From Paenibacillus lutrae (GTDB taxonomy: Bacteria; Bacillota; Bacilli; Paenibacillales; NBRC-103111), in assembly GCF_009757775.1 (NCBI RefSeq), contig NZ_RHLK01000007.1, positions 283,000 to 346,999 of the forward strand: a stretch of DNA of 64,000 nucleotides, in the 5' to 3' direction. The position numbers and the translations under genes are program-made. The number at the start of each line of letters is the position of its first letter. Position 1 is the first letter of the stretch. Below, in pieces: positions 7,466-16,085 of the stretch. The notes under the pieces were generated by a model that was given only the letters and a program-made list of their open reading frames with translations, had not been told where the DNA came from and did no database searches.

Positions 7466-8434
7466 TTAGTTTTCTTCTTGATATGATTTCAATACGCTAA
7501 TATAAATTTCGTCAATTCTTCCCGAATTCAACTCAGGAAAAATCCTCTTAATAACATTTTTCTGGCTTTTAGATGCCCGCTCATTCGGAAGTTTATCACC
7601 TTGATAATGTTTGAAAAACCTTCCTAAAATTTCTTTCGCGAAATTATATTCATATCCCGATAAGTTGTTTAACCTTCTTGTGTTTATATCAATTCTAGGA
7701 AGGAGATATGCAATGGAAACCAACAACTTCCACATTTCATTTACTGTATCTTCAATATCCCCTACTGTGGATTCGACGCTACTTGTATTGCTATCCGCAT
7801 TGTCAGCGCTATATTCAATATCGCTAAGACTCTTGTTAATGTTTTGTTCAAAGTCTTTAAATGTCGAAAGTAATCTATTGGTTTCGTCCACTAAAACATG
7901 TCTCGTCTGAATAATCTGTTCTTCAAGCCCATTGGATACTTCTTTAAAGCTTGATATGAATTTCTCCTTTTCAGTCTCCATAAACAATGATAAAAGCTCA
8001 TTCGGATATAACGATTTCTTTTGACCGTCTCCCCTAATCCGATATGTTCCTTTGTTTGTGCAATAAGGCTTGAACTCCCCAGAAAGTATATTAATCACAT
8101 ATATGTCTTTTCCATCAATTTCTTCGCTACTAATATCTACGTTAATAGGTGGACGACAACTGTTTGCTTTATCAAGTATTGTTAATCTACCTTTATCGTC
8201 CACCTTGCATCCTGCCAACTCGCCTACTTGTTTTCCCGATGCATCTTTAGAATCTTTTACACCAATTAATATAATGCCGCCTAATTTAGAATTTGCAAAA
8301 GCAACTAAATCTTCGGGTTCAAGTCCAACGAGTGATTCTTTGAATTCGACCTCATAGCCTTCTTCTTTATTAATCATTCCAAGAATTTCGTCTAGTCTAG
8401 ACAAGTTAATCATTCCTTTTAGTTTGTAATTCAC
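7466..8434 (-). CDS. AlbA_2 (Schlafen-type) domain protein with coiled coil
   Basis: The 322-residue protein has an N-terminal AlbA_2 domain (about residues 15-140) recognised from YEVEFKESL, LVAFANSKLGGIILIGV and GTYRIRGDGQKKSL. This fold is shared with Schlafen nucleases and many bacterial defence or regulatory proteins. Residues 150-235 are predicted coiled coil, followed by a short aromatic segment and a helical C-terminus. No helicase or HTH domain is attached. The start is uncertain: GTG at 8434 has only a weak site, while a TTG a dozen codons further in is better spaced from AAAAGG. A role in nucleic-acid-directed immunity is inferred from fold and neighbourhood. Confidence 0.7.
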   Translation of the reverse strand: MNYKLKGMINLSRLDEILGMINKEEGYEVEFKESLVGLEPEDLVAFANSKLGGIILIGVKDSKDASGKQVGELAGCKVDDKGRLTILDKANSCRPPINVDISSEEIDGKDIYVINILSGEFKPYCTNKGTYRIRGDGQKKSLYPNELLSLFMETEKEKFISSFKEVSNGLEEQIIQTRHVLVDETNRLLSTFKDFEQNINKSLSDIEYSADNADSNTSSVESTVGDIEDTVNEMWKLLVSIAYLLPRIDINTRRLNNLSGYEYNFAKEILGRFFKHYQGDKLPNERASKSQKNVIKRIFPELNSGRIDEIYISVLKSYQEEN

Positions 8435-8675
8435 TCTCGACTTCTCTTAAAGACCTTCATAGGAAACTTAGCATTAAATACTCTCAGTAAGTCCCCGAAT
8501 TTGCGGAATGTGATCTCACGCCACCTAGCACCCAAATCCACAAATAGAATGTCTTTACGACTGGAAAAGCGCATCGGCTTAGATCGTCTATCCAAGCAGT
8601 TGAAATCTGCCTTCGGCACGAAAAAAATGAACCCGAGAGACAAGAAAGCTGGTTTGTCCTCGGGAGGTGACAGAG

Positions 8676-9308
8676 ATGAGTGAAGTATTGAAAATGTATG
8701 AGCAATTCGTAACGGAAGAAAACCTCCTATGCAGACGTGTTGAAACGCTCGACATTATACAATCCTACATTCTTCATACTGTGTTCACAAGCATGGCCCT
8801 GAACTGGACACATTAATTGTTGAAGATGTGCTGATGTCGATTCATCGGATACAACAAGATCTGCAAACGGAGCTAATTCATGTTGGATTGGTAAAAAGTG
8901 TAATAGTAAGCAGGCAATTTACAAAAAGCCGCTGGAGCAAGAGCTGCAACGACTGGAAAAGGAACTGGCTGATATTGACCGTAAAAGGGACAAGTATTAC
9001 AAACTCTATGAAAAATATGTATTAGAGCCTACAGCGCTTAAGTCTAGAATAACTGAACTATCCGAGTATAGGTACCGAATAGAGCAACAGTATACTATAT
9101 TGCAGCAACGTGAGCAATACGGCCCCAGTATCTGCTGGGATGGTTAAAGAGCTACTGACATCCTTTAGTACCGTTTTCGAGAACATCGGCCACGAGAAGC
9201 GTAAACAGCTTGTACATTCGATTGATAAAGAAAATCACAGTGACTGAGGATAGAAGGATAGACCAAGTCACCCTGTGCCTAAACCACTCCCTGTCTATTC
9301 AATATTGA
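8676..9308 (+). pseudogene. Large serine recombinase C-terminal remnant
   Basis: Plus-strand fragments in shifting frames rebuild the C-terminus of a large serine recombinase. GKKCNSKQAIYKKPLEQELQ is the post-zinc-ribbon region, ADIDRKRDKYYKLYEKYV the coiled coil, and FENIGHEKRKQLVHSI plus KKITVTEDRRIDQVTL the terminal strands, ending at TGA 9308. Upstream, a frameshifted small frame starts at ATG 8676 after a good GGAGG site and continues as HKHGPELDTLIVEDVL; its relation to the recombinase is unclear. The catalytic domain is absent. Enzymes of this class, including Ccr of SCC elements, integrate islands. The preceding 8435-8675 contains nothing else I can name. Confidence 0.65.
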
Positions 9309-9386
9309 ATAGGACACGGTGTTCTAGATGAGAATGAAATTGAGGGAGACATTTTAGTTGCCCCTTCATATTAATTGAAGTACAAC

Positions 9387-10205
9387 TTATGAGTAAATTT
9401 CTATTAAATTACCTAGTACTAAATCACCAATACTCAATAGCTCAATTCTTGGAGAACATTTATATGCAAAATCTCGAGCTGAACTTGTATACCCCGAACT
9501 AGTTATAATTAATCCTCCGTCCGCATGGTACGCATGAACTGCTCCTAATAACTGCTGAACTTTCATAACAGTTATATTGTTATTGGGGGCAAACTTTTTT
9601 ACATCAACAAGAACCTCTCCCCTAGAAGGGGTTTGTATAATAAAGTCATAGCCATAATCCTTACTTCCTATCCTTTCTACTCGAAACCCTTTCTTAATAA
9701 ACCACTTAAATATAACTTCCTCGAATTGTTTCCCGTCAATATTTTGCAGACTTTCGGGAACCCAATATAATTTATCAATTACTTGATTTACATCGCTTTC
9801 TAAAAAATCATCACCTTGCTTATCTGTTAGAGTCCCCTTATTAAGGCGTTCCATGTACCTCATTATCTCTACAACAATGTTATCGTTATCCCATCTAATG
9901 TAAAGATAGTTTTTCAAGTGGGCTGGAAATTCTATTTCATCGTAACTGATCAATATTATTGGCTTACCTAAGCCAATTGCATAACCAAGTTCTAAGAAGA
10001 CTTCCGGAATACTACTGTCTATTATCGAGATAAAAACATCACACTTGCGAATATAGCTCAATAACTCACCCGTAATGTCTTCATTACCAATATAACTATA
10101 ACGATTGTTAACAATCTCAATTTTGAAATTCTCTAGTTGTTTATACAAATTTTCCAATAAATACGAGTTCGAATTTCGATATGAATGAGAAATAAAAGCT
10201 TTCAT
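9387..10205 (-). CDS. TIR-like domain fused to Mrr-type restriction endonuclease
   Basis: The protein has 272 residues. The N-terminal part (1-110) matches bacterial TIR-like folds: strand MKAFISHS, then CDVFISIID and PEVFLELGYAIGLGKPIILI, with E72 at the expected catalytic-glutamate position. The C-terminal part (about 155-272) is a PD-(D/E)XK domain of the Mrr group: FEEVIFKWF, YGYDF (D187), then VDVKK (D201, K203) and the helix LLGAVHAYHADGGLII. It overlaps the methyltransferase stop by 4 bases (ATGA), so the two are translationally coupled. TIR domains often cleave NAD or make signals and Mrr domains cut DNA; which activity operates here is not known. Confidence 0.8.
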   Translation of the reverse strand: MKAFISHSYRNSNSYLLENLYKQLENFKIEIVNNRYSYIGNEDITGELLSYIRKCDVFISIIDSSIPEVFLELGYAIGLGKPIILISYDEIEFPAHLKNYLYIRWDNDNIVVEIMRYMERLNKGTLTDKQGDDFLESDVNQVIDKLYWVPESLQNIDGKQFEEVIFKWFIKKGFRVERIGSKDYGYDFIIQTPSRGEVLVDVKKFAPNNNITVMKVQQLLGAVHAYHADGGLIITSSGYTSSARDFAYKCSPRIELLSIGDLVLGNLIEIYS

Positions 10206-11056
10206 GGCTTAATTACCTCCAATGCTCTACTAAGTGCCCAAAAGTCATACAAGGTGCTTTGTAGCTCATTCTCTTCCTGCCTACTATCTGAGCCATACTT
10301 AGTTAAGCTATCAAGCATTGCCTTACTTGTGTCAAACTTCTCTCTTAACATTTTATTGATTTGAACCTGTGTATTTTCTACCGCCGATTGACTTTTCTCT
10401 ACTAAATTCTCATTAGAAACTCCAAAATAAGCTCGCTTTAACTGGATACTCCAACAGATTGTTGTTTTATGTCTCACTCTACTAACTGTTGGTTTATATG
10501 TAGGAATCCCTAAATTATCAAATAGAACATTAAAAATCTCCTGCATCTCTGTACCAGTCCATGTAATAGCGCCTAACTCCAGTTTAGGTAAACTTTCCAT
10601 ATCATAAATAAACAAACATCCATTGTCACTTAATCTAAGCAACGACTCGACATATAGGCGCGATAGAATATGTACATTAATTTCATGAACAGTATTTGTT
10701 AATGTAATAAAATCGAAAGACTGGTCCCTAGTATAAATTACTGGGTAATTGCCTATATCACCAACCTCTACTCTTAAAGACTTAAACCCCAATGATTCTG
10801 CTTTCTTTTGTGTCAATGTGACAAAGTCAGATTGAACATCATATGCACAGTAAGAAATTTTAGAGCGTGAACCACTATTTATCATGTCGTCTAGATGATA
10901 AATAAGCTGCCCTCTTCCACAACAGAGGTCTAACCAAGAAAAGTTATCAAGGCGAGGGTCCTCTACAATATTCTGAATTAAGGTCAGAGCGGCTTGATGC
11001 TGTGGTAGTATCCGCTCCTTATCAAGTACCGCATCCGAGTCGTTTATAACAGTCAT
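10202..11056 (-). CDS. Class I SAM-dependent methyltransferase
   Basis: The product is 284 residues. Motif I is visible as WLDLCCGRGQL (about residue 45), followed by ISYCAYDVQSDF (motif II acidic residue) and a FDFITLTNTVHEI segment resembling motif IV/post-IV. There is no NPPY or PC motif, so it is not an obvious DNA methylase and its substrate is unknown. A helical extension of about 90 residues follows the domain. The start at 11056 is chosen because GGAGG precedes it by 5 bases; an earlier in-frame start lacks this. The gene is coupled to the TIR-nuclease gene downstream, suggesting one two-gene system. Confidence 0.75.
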   Translation of the reverse strand: MTVINDSDAVLDKERILPQHQAALTLIQNIVEDPRLDNFSWLDLCCGRGQLIYHLDDMINSGSRSKISYCAYDVQSDFVTLTQKKAESLGFKSLRVEVGDIGNYPVIYTRDQSFDFITLTNTVHEINVHILSRLYVESLLRLSDNGCLFIYDMESLPKLELGAITWTGTEMQEIFNVLFDNLGIPTYKPTVSRVRHKTTICWSIQLKRAYFGVSNENLVEKSQSAVENTQVQINKMLREKFDTSKAMLDSLTKYGSDSRQEENELQSTLYDFWALSRALEVIKP

Positions 11057-11286
11057 TAGAACCTCCGTATATGAAATATACAGTGTATAATAAGTACCCA
11101 TTCACCTAATTCTACACAAAATAGCCTCTTCCTTCTTTTCAATAAAACCGTTGCCATCACTTGTGGTACGGTTCTCAGTAACATCTATAGAGCGAAGTCG
11201 AAGGACACCTGATTGGGTGCCCTTCGCAGCGCTGATAGAAGTTAGGGGGGTGGAGCGCGGTGGTTCAAATCCACAATGGTTCTAAT

Positions 11287-13194
11287 TTATTTAAGCTTTA
11301 ACAACTTATCACCTTCAATAACGGTTTGTTTAATGAACGCAGACAAGGTCTTAGGATATTTACCTAATCCAGTTGTCAATATAATTTGGTAATCCATAGA
11401 TTTAAGCTCAGAAATTCTATCCATACATTTATCTAAATTATCTTTATCAATCCCCAGATTTTCAGGTGTATCAACAAGTAAAAACTGAGGGAATGGAATG
11501 CGATTCTTAGAGTCCAAAGACATAGCCAAAAGAGTTAAAAAATATAAAAAACGTTTAGGTACATCTGAGCTGGCTTCTCTATAATATCCATCATTTATGA
11601 CAGGCATGTAATCCTCATTAATCTCTGCGCTTGTTACTCCATTCACAGTCTTCGTCATAAAGCCGTTGTAAATTTCATTAAACTGCTTAATTTGTGCTTG
11701 TATTAATAGTTCTATTGCATCCTGTGAATTTCTCACTTTTGTTTGCAGCATATTATAATCATTTTTCGCTTTGTTAAAAGCTCGTTCAATTCCTTCATAC
11801 TTTTCTATGATTTTAATCCTATTTTCGCTATATTGAATAGCATTCCTTAATTGATATACACGTTCATTCAATTGGAGTAATTCTTGATTATTAGCATTCG
11901 TGTGCTGTTCGGCTTCTTTCAATTGGCTTCGAATGCTCTCCAAGTTCAAATGAATTTGCTTAATTACTTGTTGTAAGGATGTAATTTCTTTCCCACATGA
12001 ATTGATAGCAACGTCTATAGTTTCAACTGATTTTTGTTTTGAACGTAAAATCTCAATATATTCCTGTGAATTATAAAAGAAACGTTCACTTTGTCCTTCT
12101 TGTATTTCTGCACCACATAAGCAAACGCCACGGACACGTTCAACTTTATTAAAACAGCAAGGGCATAGGTCTGGAGAAAAAAGATGTAGTGTATTATGAG
12201 AAAAAATAATTTTGTTAATATGTGAAACTTCTCTTATTAGTTCTTCTTTCAGTTCAATCAGATCACGCTGTTCAAATGAGACATTGCTAAGATTTGTTTG
12301 AACGTCTGCTAGTTCTTGCTCTTTATGAACTAACGATTGACGAAGTTGTTGAATTTGTAGTTCGAATTTTGAAGAATCTGATTTTCTAGTCTTAACATCA
12401 TTACGCAATAATTGAACTCGTTGAAGTTCCAGTTTATCTTCTGTCAATTTTCTAAGTAGCTCGCTTGAGGGAAGGCTGCTTACGTCATACCCCATCTCAG
12501 TAGCCAAAATACCAAAATTATCAAATAATATTTTTTTTGCGTCTCTTTGTTTCTCATACTCCCGTAATTGTCCAAGCATTGCATAATAATCCGAAAATCG
12601 ATGACCTACCAACAGCTCGAAAATGACTTTACGTACATTAATTGAATCTGAAATAAAACTACCATCTGTTTTATGCTCTTTATATATTTTTTTTGGTTCG
12701 GTCCCTTGGTCATAGTGAATAAGACGAAACAAATCCGTAAAATTCACCTTAAAGTGAGACGTGCCTTGCCAAACGTCGACCACTTCAATTCCAAGTTTTT
12801 GAAGAAGCCAGTCTGAGTAAGTAGATTGCCCCTCTGGCATATGTTGTCTGTTTAAATACAATGACTCTTCCTTTCCATTCTTGTCTTGGACAATAATCAT
12901 GTTGTTTTGTTTTTGACCAAAATAACGCTTAATTAAGTAAGGCTCATGATTGATTTCAATTTCAAGTAGCACGAAATTATTAGAATCGTTCTTGACTTCT
13001 TTATGGACTTCTGTTTTAGAAAAATTAAACATGTGGACGTAATCGCCAAGTGCATAACAAATTAAAGCACTAAATGTAGATTTTCCTCCACCATTTCCAG
13101 CTTCAATAATATTTACGCCATCTGTTAACTTGGGTGAACTATAGGTGTACTTATCGCCATTGTAATGCACTTTATTAATTTTTAATCTTCCCAT
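11287..13194 (-). CDS. SMC-like ATPase of an ABC-3C/Lamassu-type system
   Basis: This 635-residue protein has an N-terminal Walker A (GNGGGKST, residues 33-40), long coiled-coil arms (about 210-340 and 370-520), and a cysteine hinge with C344, C347, C358 and C360, a zinc-hook-like arrangement. The C-terminal half-site contains FLLVDTPENLG as Walker B. This layout is that of SMC/Rad50-like sensors in ABC three-component and Lamassu (LmuB) defence systems. It overlaps the small middle gene by 13 bases and has its own GGGG site. By analogy it would recognise aberrant or invading DNA and release a nuclease partner. The 185-base gap to 11101 contains no gene. Confidence 0.75.
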   Translation of the reverse strand: MGRLKINKVHYNGDKYTYSSPKLTDGVNIIEAGNGGGKSTFSALICYALGDYVHMFNFSKTEVHKEVKNDSNNFVLLEIEINHEPYLIKRYFGQKQNNMIIVQDKNGKEESLYLNRQHMPEGQSTYSDWLLQKLGIEVVDVWQGTSHFKVNFTDLFRLIHYDQGTEPKKIYKEHKTDGSFISDSINVRKVIFELLVGHRFSDYYAMLGQLREYEKQRDAKKILFDNFGILATEMGYDVSSLPSSELLRKLTEDKLELQRVQLLRNDVKTRKSDSSKFELQIQQLRQSLVHKEQELADVQTNLSNVSFEQRDLIELKEELIREVSHINKIIFSHNTLHLFSPDLCPCCFNKVERVRGVCLCGAEIQEGQSERFFYNSQEYIEILRSKQKSVETIDVAINSCGKEITSLQQVIKQIHLNLESIRSQLKEAEQHTNANNQELLQLNERVYQLRNAIQYSENRIKIIEKYEGIERAFNKAKNDYNMLQTKVRNSQDAIELLIQAQIKQFNEIYNGFMTKTVNGVTSAEINEDYMPVINDGYYREASSDVPKRFLYFLTLLAMSLDSKNRIPFPQFLLVDTPENLGIDKDNLDKCMDRISELKSMDYQIILTTGLGKYPKTLSAFIKQTVIEGDKLLKLK

Positions 13195-13736
13195 ATTTGT
13201 ACACCCCTTTTGCGGAACAATTCATCAAGTAATGAGCTTGTTTTCATTGTTCTTATATATGAGAACATGGATTTAATTTGCTTACTGTGTTCACGTTCCA
13301 TTCGAAATAACTCTGAGGACGAAAACTCTTCTGGAAGGTTTTCAATAGCTAACCACATATCGAATGATTTTCTAGTTTCATTTTTAGACATGGATATAAT
13401 ACCTTTTTGTTGAAGAGCATAGAATAATGAACCTGCCCAATTTTGTCGCAACCGACTTTTTAGGTAGGTTTCTTTCAAATGATTTCTATCGATGGGCGAA
13501 GCTATACTATCCCATTCTTTATTGGAAGAAACAATAGAAAATAGTGCATGATTAGACAAAAAAGGAATTAGATAATTTAATTTTGACCATTCTTGTAATC
13601 GTTGTTTCTCACTGGTAAAGCCAAGTGTCTGTAAAAAAATTATTGTATTATAAGCGAAATAATAATAATCATCTTCCGCGCTAAACATCATGCGCTTCTT
13701 AACGTTCACATTGTCATTCTTTATTTGGTCACTCAT
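13182..13736 (-). CDS. Small middle component of the ABC-3C/Lamassu-type operon
   Basis: A 184-residue helical protein lies between the nuclease-like and ATPase genes. It has a pattern of helices with conserved-looking aromatic motifs (YYYFAYNTIIFLQTLGF, residues 27-43) and no catalytic motif. The start at 13736 is 7 bases beyond the stop of the upstream gene; its AGGAGG lies inside that gene's last codons, so translation is probably coupled. ABC-3C systems have such middle components and Lamassu has LmuC. I infer the same adaptor role from position and size, not from a recognised domain. Confidence 0.65.
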   Translation of the reverse strand: MSDQIKNDNVNVKKRMMFSAEDDYYYFAYNTIIFLQTLGFTSEKQRLQEWSKLNYLIPFLSNHALFSIVSSNKEWDSIASPIDRNHLKETYLKSRLRQNWAGSLFYALQQKGIISMSKNETRKSFDMWLAIENLPEEFSSSELFRMEREHSKQIKSMFSYIRTMKTSSLLDELFRKRGVQIWED

Positions 13737-13743
13737 TGCACAT

Positions 13744-14976
13744 TCATTTCCTCCTGTCAAAAGCTAAATAACATGAGTTGATTAATTCATAAATCGTATC
13801 ACGAACAGCATTTTCACTTTTGAAAGGGTAATGATAATCTTTACCCCAATCTTCTAAATGTGAAGTCGCTGAACGAACCAAAATCTCTATCCAGTTATCA
13901 ACGACTAGCGGCTCAACTGTGGATTGGCGTGTTTGCTTATATACGACTCGTATCAGTTGCTCTTCACAAGATTCAAACACACGATAAAGATATGCACCAC
14001 GTTCCTGCGGTTGAACTCTCAATAGTTGTTTTTCAATTGAACCAATTTTTCTTGCAAAAAACTCAAAATTTGATTCATCATATTCAGGTGATACATCTTT
14101 AATTTTACTGTCAATATTTCGACCATCAAATGGTTTTTCCATCGACTCCCAATCTTCATAACATGGGTCTAATGGTTTTGTAGATGCCACATTGTTACCT
14201 ATTTCAAGAAATTTTGCTCTTACTGTATCTGCATTAATCATTCGATGAATAGGGTCTTTGAATACTTGTCTTTTTTCAAGCTCTTTATCAAGCGTATCAA
14301 TAATATACTGCTCTTTCCCAGATATAGTCACAGTATCATACAAGCGACAACTCTTAACTTTTGATAATAAAGTGATTTCAAGTTCGTTTTCGTCTTCCTG
14401 ATCAAATTTCCAATCAATCTGATTTAGGAATTGAATCCATAATTCATCCGTATATCTCTCAATTGCATCTAAATACCCGGTCTCATTTTTACCTGCATAT
14501 TGCTTTTTGTAATCATCTAAAATGATGCATTTCAAATAGGGAAGTACCCCATTATAGTCTCTATCCATTAATAGACGCATAAGTTCTTTTTCAGGTAATT
14601 CCATCTTATGTTTTTTCAATAACTCAGTTGTGCGTTCATTTGTAATTCCAGTGTTTGTATAAAAGCCAAAACGAATATGCTGTCCATAATGTAAAAAAAC
14701 ATCAAGAAAGCTTACTAAACTATTCTTAACTTCATCTGAGTTTAATGAAAAACATTTTGACTCATAGCTTTTATCGCTCTCTAAATATTCTTTGCTCGTA
14801 CCATTTCCATCGTTTGAAGTGATATAGACATCCTCAATATACTCACATGCAACAAGTACAGATATATTAGTGGATTTTTCAAGTTCATCAAATATTAACT
14901 GGATAGCTCTTAGTCGTTGCAGCCTTTCACCCTTACTTTGTTCACCTACTACCCGACTGATAATACTTCTCTCCAT
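13744..14976 (-). CDS. Putative nuclease/effector of the ABC-3C/Lamassu-type operon
   Basis: The 410-residue product is the first gene of the operon, with an AAGGATGG site before ATG 14976. The N-terminal 120 residues resemble the Cap4/DUF4297 nuclease arrangement: VACEYIEDVYI (E45, D49) then YESKCFS with an E72-x-K74 pair, and the strand IRFGFYTNTGIT that typically follows. The remainder is helical and unclassified. In Lamassu systems such a protein (LmuA) is the DNA-degrading effector held by the SMC partner. The similarity is weak and was judged by eye, so effector status is inference. Confidence 0.6.
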   Translation of the reverse strand: MERSIISRVVGEQSKGERLQRLRAIQLIFDELEKSTNISVLVACEYIEDVYITSNDGNGTSKEYLESDKSYESKCFSLNSDEVKNSLVSFLDVFLHYGQHIRFGFYTNTGITNERTTELLKKHKMELPEKELMRLLMDRDYNGVLPYLKCIILDDYKKQYAGKNETGYLDAIERYTDELWIQFLNQIDWKFDQEDENELEITLLSKVKSCRLYDTVTISGKEQYIIDTLDKELEKRQVFKDPIHRMINADTVRAKFLEIGNNVASTKPLDPCYEDWESMEKPFDGRNIDSKIKDVSPEYDESNFEFFARKIGSIEKQLLRVQPQERGAYLYRVFESCEEQLIRVVYKQTRQSTVEPLVVDNWIEILVRSATSHLEDWGKDYHYPFKSENAVRDTIYELINSCYLAFDRRK

Positions 14977-15062
14977 AGGCTTCCATCCTTAAATTATGAA
15001 TCTTATGCACTATGGCATTTCGACATCATCCTCCATTTTCCTTTTTAATATCCGAAATTCTG

Positions 15063-15104
15063 GTTCTTAAGGAAGAACACTTACAAATATTAGAACACAT
15101 GTTC
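15063..15104. promoter_or_regulatory. LexA-like SOS box and second palindrome upstream of the defence operon
   Basis: GAACACATGTTC at 15093-15104 fits the Gram-positive LexA (DinR) consensus, GAAC-N4-GTTC. Next to it, 15063-15078 is a perfect GTTCTT-AAGG-AAGAAC palindrome. Both lie about 90-130 bases upstream of the nuclease gene start in AT-rich DNA, with candidate minus-strand promoter elements around. The layout suggests repression by LexA or a LexA-like protein. No regulator gene is encoded nearby. Confidence 0.55.
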
Positions 15105-15265
15105 CTATTTTATCATTTTAAAATTAATATTTCTACAAGGAAATCACTCGTTGTAAGTGCTCATCCTGAATCCAAACCCGAATTTTTGAAATCATGCAAT
15201 TTGGGATCTGCTCACTAGTTGTATTTTTGAATCACTCTTTTCTTCATTTACATCACTCCTCTTAT

Positions 15266-15320
15266 AGAATAAAACACCGTTAAACAACATGGTCATATCC
15301 ATGGAGGTTTAACGGTGTTT
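15266..15320 (-). terminator. Strong intrinsic terminator after rlmH
   Basis: A perfect 14-bp stem (15272-15285 with 15307-15320, AAACACCGTTAAAC) has a further inner CATGG/CCATG pairing. On the minus strand it is followed by TTTTATTCT. It ends rlmH transcription and insulates the defence operon. Confidence 0.85.
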
Positions 15321-15419
15321 ACATATAAAAATATTAAAAAGAAAGTTGAGGTTTTAGGGCTGAGAAAACTTTATAACATGGGATCTGACTACAATGGACG
15401 TCTTAGACAGATCTTCTAG

Positions 15420-15448
15420 AAATTTCGCCCTATTTATGATATGGTTCC
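15420..15448 (-). repeat. rlmH 3'-end attachment-like site (right copy)
   Basis: The last codons of rlmH and the bases just after its stop read GAACCATATCATAAATAGG followed by GCGAAATTT. TATCATAAAT at the end of this same gene is the integration site of staphylococcal SCC elements. Related copies occur at 6767-6806 and, as a short core, at 7429. Confidence 0.6.
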
Positions 15449-15909
15449 CCCCGGTTTATCTTAAACGCCCGATAAACCTGCTCCACCAGCACCAGCCGCA
15501 TCAACTGATGCGGCAAGGTCATGCGCCCGAACGACAGCTTCGCGTCGGCGCGGCGCAGCACCTCGCTCGACAGGCCGAGCGAGCCGCCAATGACGAAGGC
15601 CACCTGGCTGCGCCCGTAGGTGGCCAGCCGGTCGAGCTGCTGCGCCAACTGCTCGCTCGACCAGGTCTCCCCGTCGATGGCCAGCGCCACGACGAACGCG
15701 TCCGGGGCGAGCTTGGCCAAGAGCCGCTCGCCTTCTTTCACCCGCACCTGCTGCTCCTCTGCAGGGCTCATGCTCTCCGGTGCCTTCTCATCCGGCACCT
15801 CAATCATCTGCACCTTGGCATACGGGCCAAGGCGCTTCACGTACTCGTCGATCCCGTTGACGAGGTATTTTTCTTTCAACTTGCCGATTGTAGCTATCGT
15901 GATGTGCAT
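15430..15909 (-). CDS. rlmH: 23S rRNA (pseudouridine-1915-N3)-methyltransferase RlmH
   Basis: The 159-residue enzyme is of normal length for this SPOUT-class family. The knotted SAM-binding C-terminus is clear: [14 protein letters not shown] (about 105-118), [15 protein letters not shown] and the terminal INRGEPYHK. It methylates pseudouridine 1915 in helix 69 of 23S rRNA of assembled ribosomes. The gene lies next to the wal/htrA operon as in other Bacillales. Its 3' end is the boundary of the accessory region, and its last codons are intact, as expected after site-specific insertion downstream. Confidence 0.97.
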   Translation of the reverse strand: MHITIATIGKLKEKYLVNGIDEYVKRLGPYAKVQMIEVPDEKAPESMSPAEEQQVRVKEGERLLAKLAPDAFVVALAIDGETWSSEQLAQQLDRLATYGRSQVAFVIGGSLGLSSEVLRRADAKLSFGRMTLPHQLMRLVLVEQVYRAFKINRGEPYHK

Positions 15910-16057
15910 AAGAGCGCTCCTTTTCGTATCCGGTCATGGATTAATCTGACCTTACTTTACCGCAAACAGCCCCTAAATCCAAGCAATCCCTCCACTCCGT
16001 GGAAGCCGCCGCTCCAATTCCCGTAAATACACGCCGCCCCACCTGAAAAAAACACAC

Positions 16058-16085
16058 TTGACGTATATTCCCTAGCAGGTATGAT
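16058..16085 (+). promoter_or_regulatory. Candidate sigma-A promoter upstream of gntK
   Basis: TTGACG at 16058 and TATGAT at 16080 are separated by 16 bases, about 200 bases before gntK. A second TATAAT-like element lies near 16213 but lacks a good -35. The rest of 15910-16281 holds no gene. Confidence 0.4.

Noticed and set aside
8484..8705. Overlapping reading frames of 60-73 codons on both strands.
   Set aside because: No ribosome sites or family resemblance; they look like chance frames in decayed DNA.
11240..11285. A T-arm-like sequence (GTGGTTCAAATCCAC) near the end of the SMC-ATPase gene.
   Set aside because: No acceptor, D-arm or anticodon arm can be folded around it, so it is not called a tRNA or attachment site.
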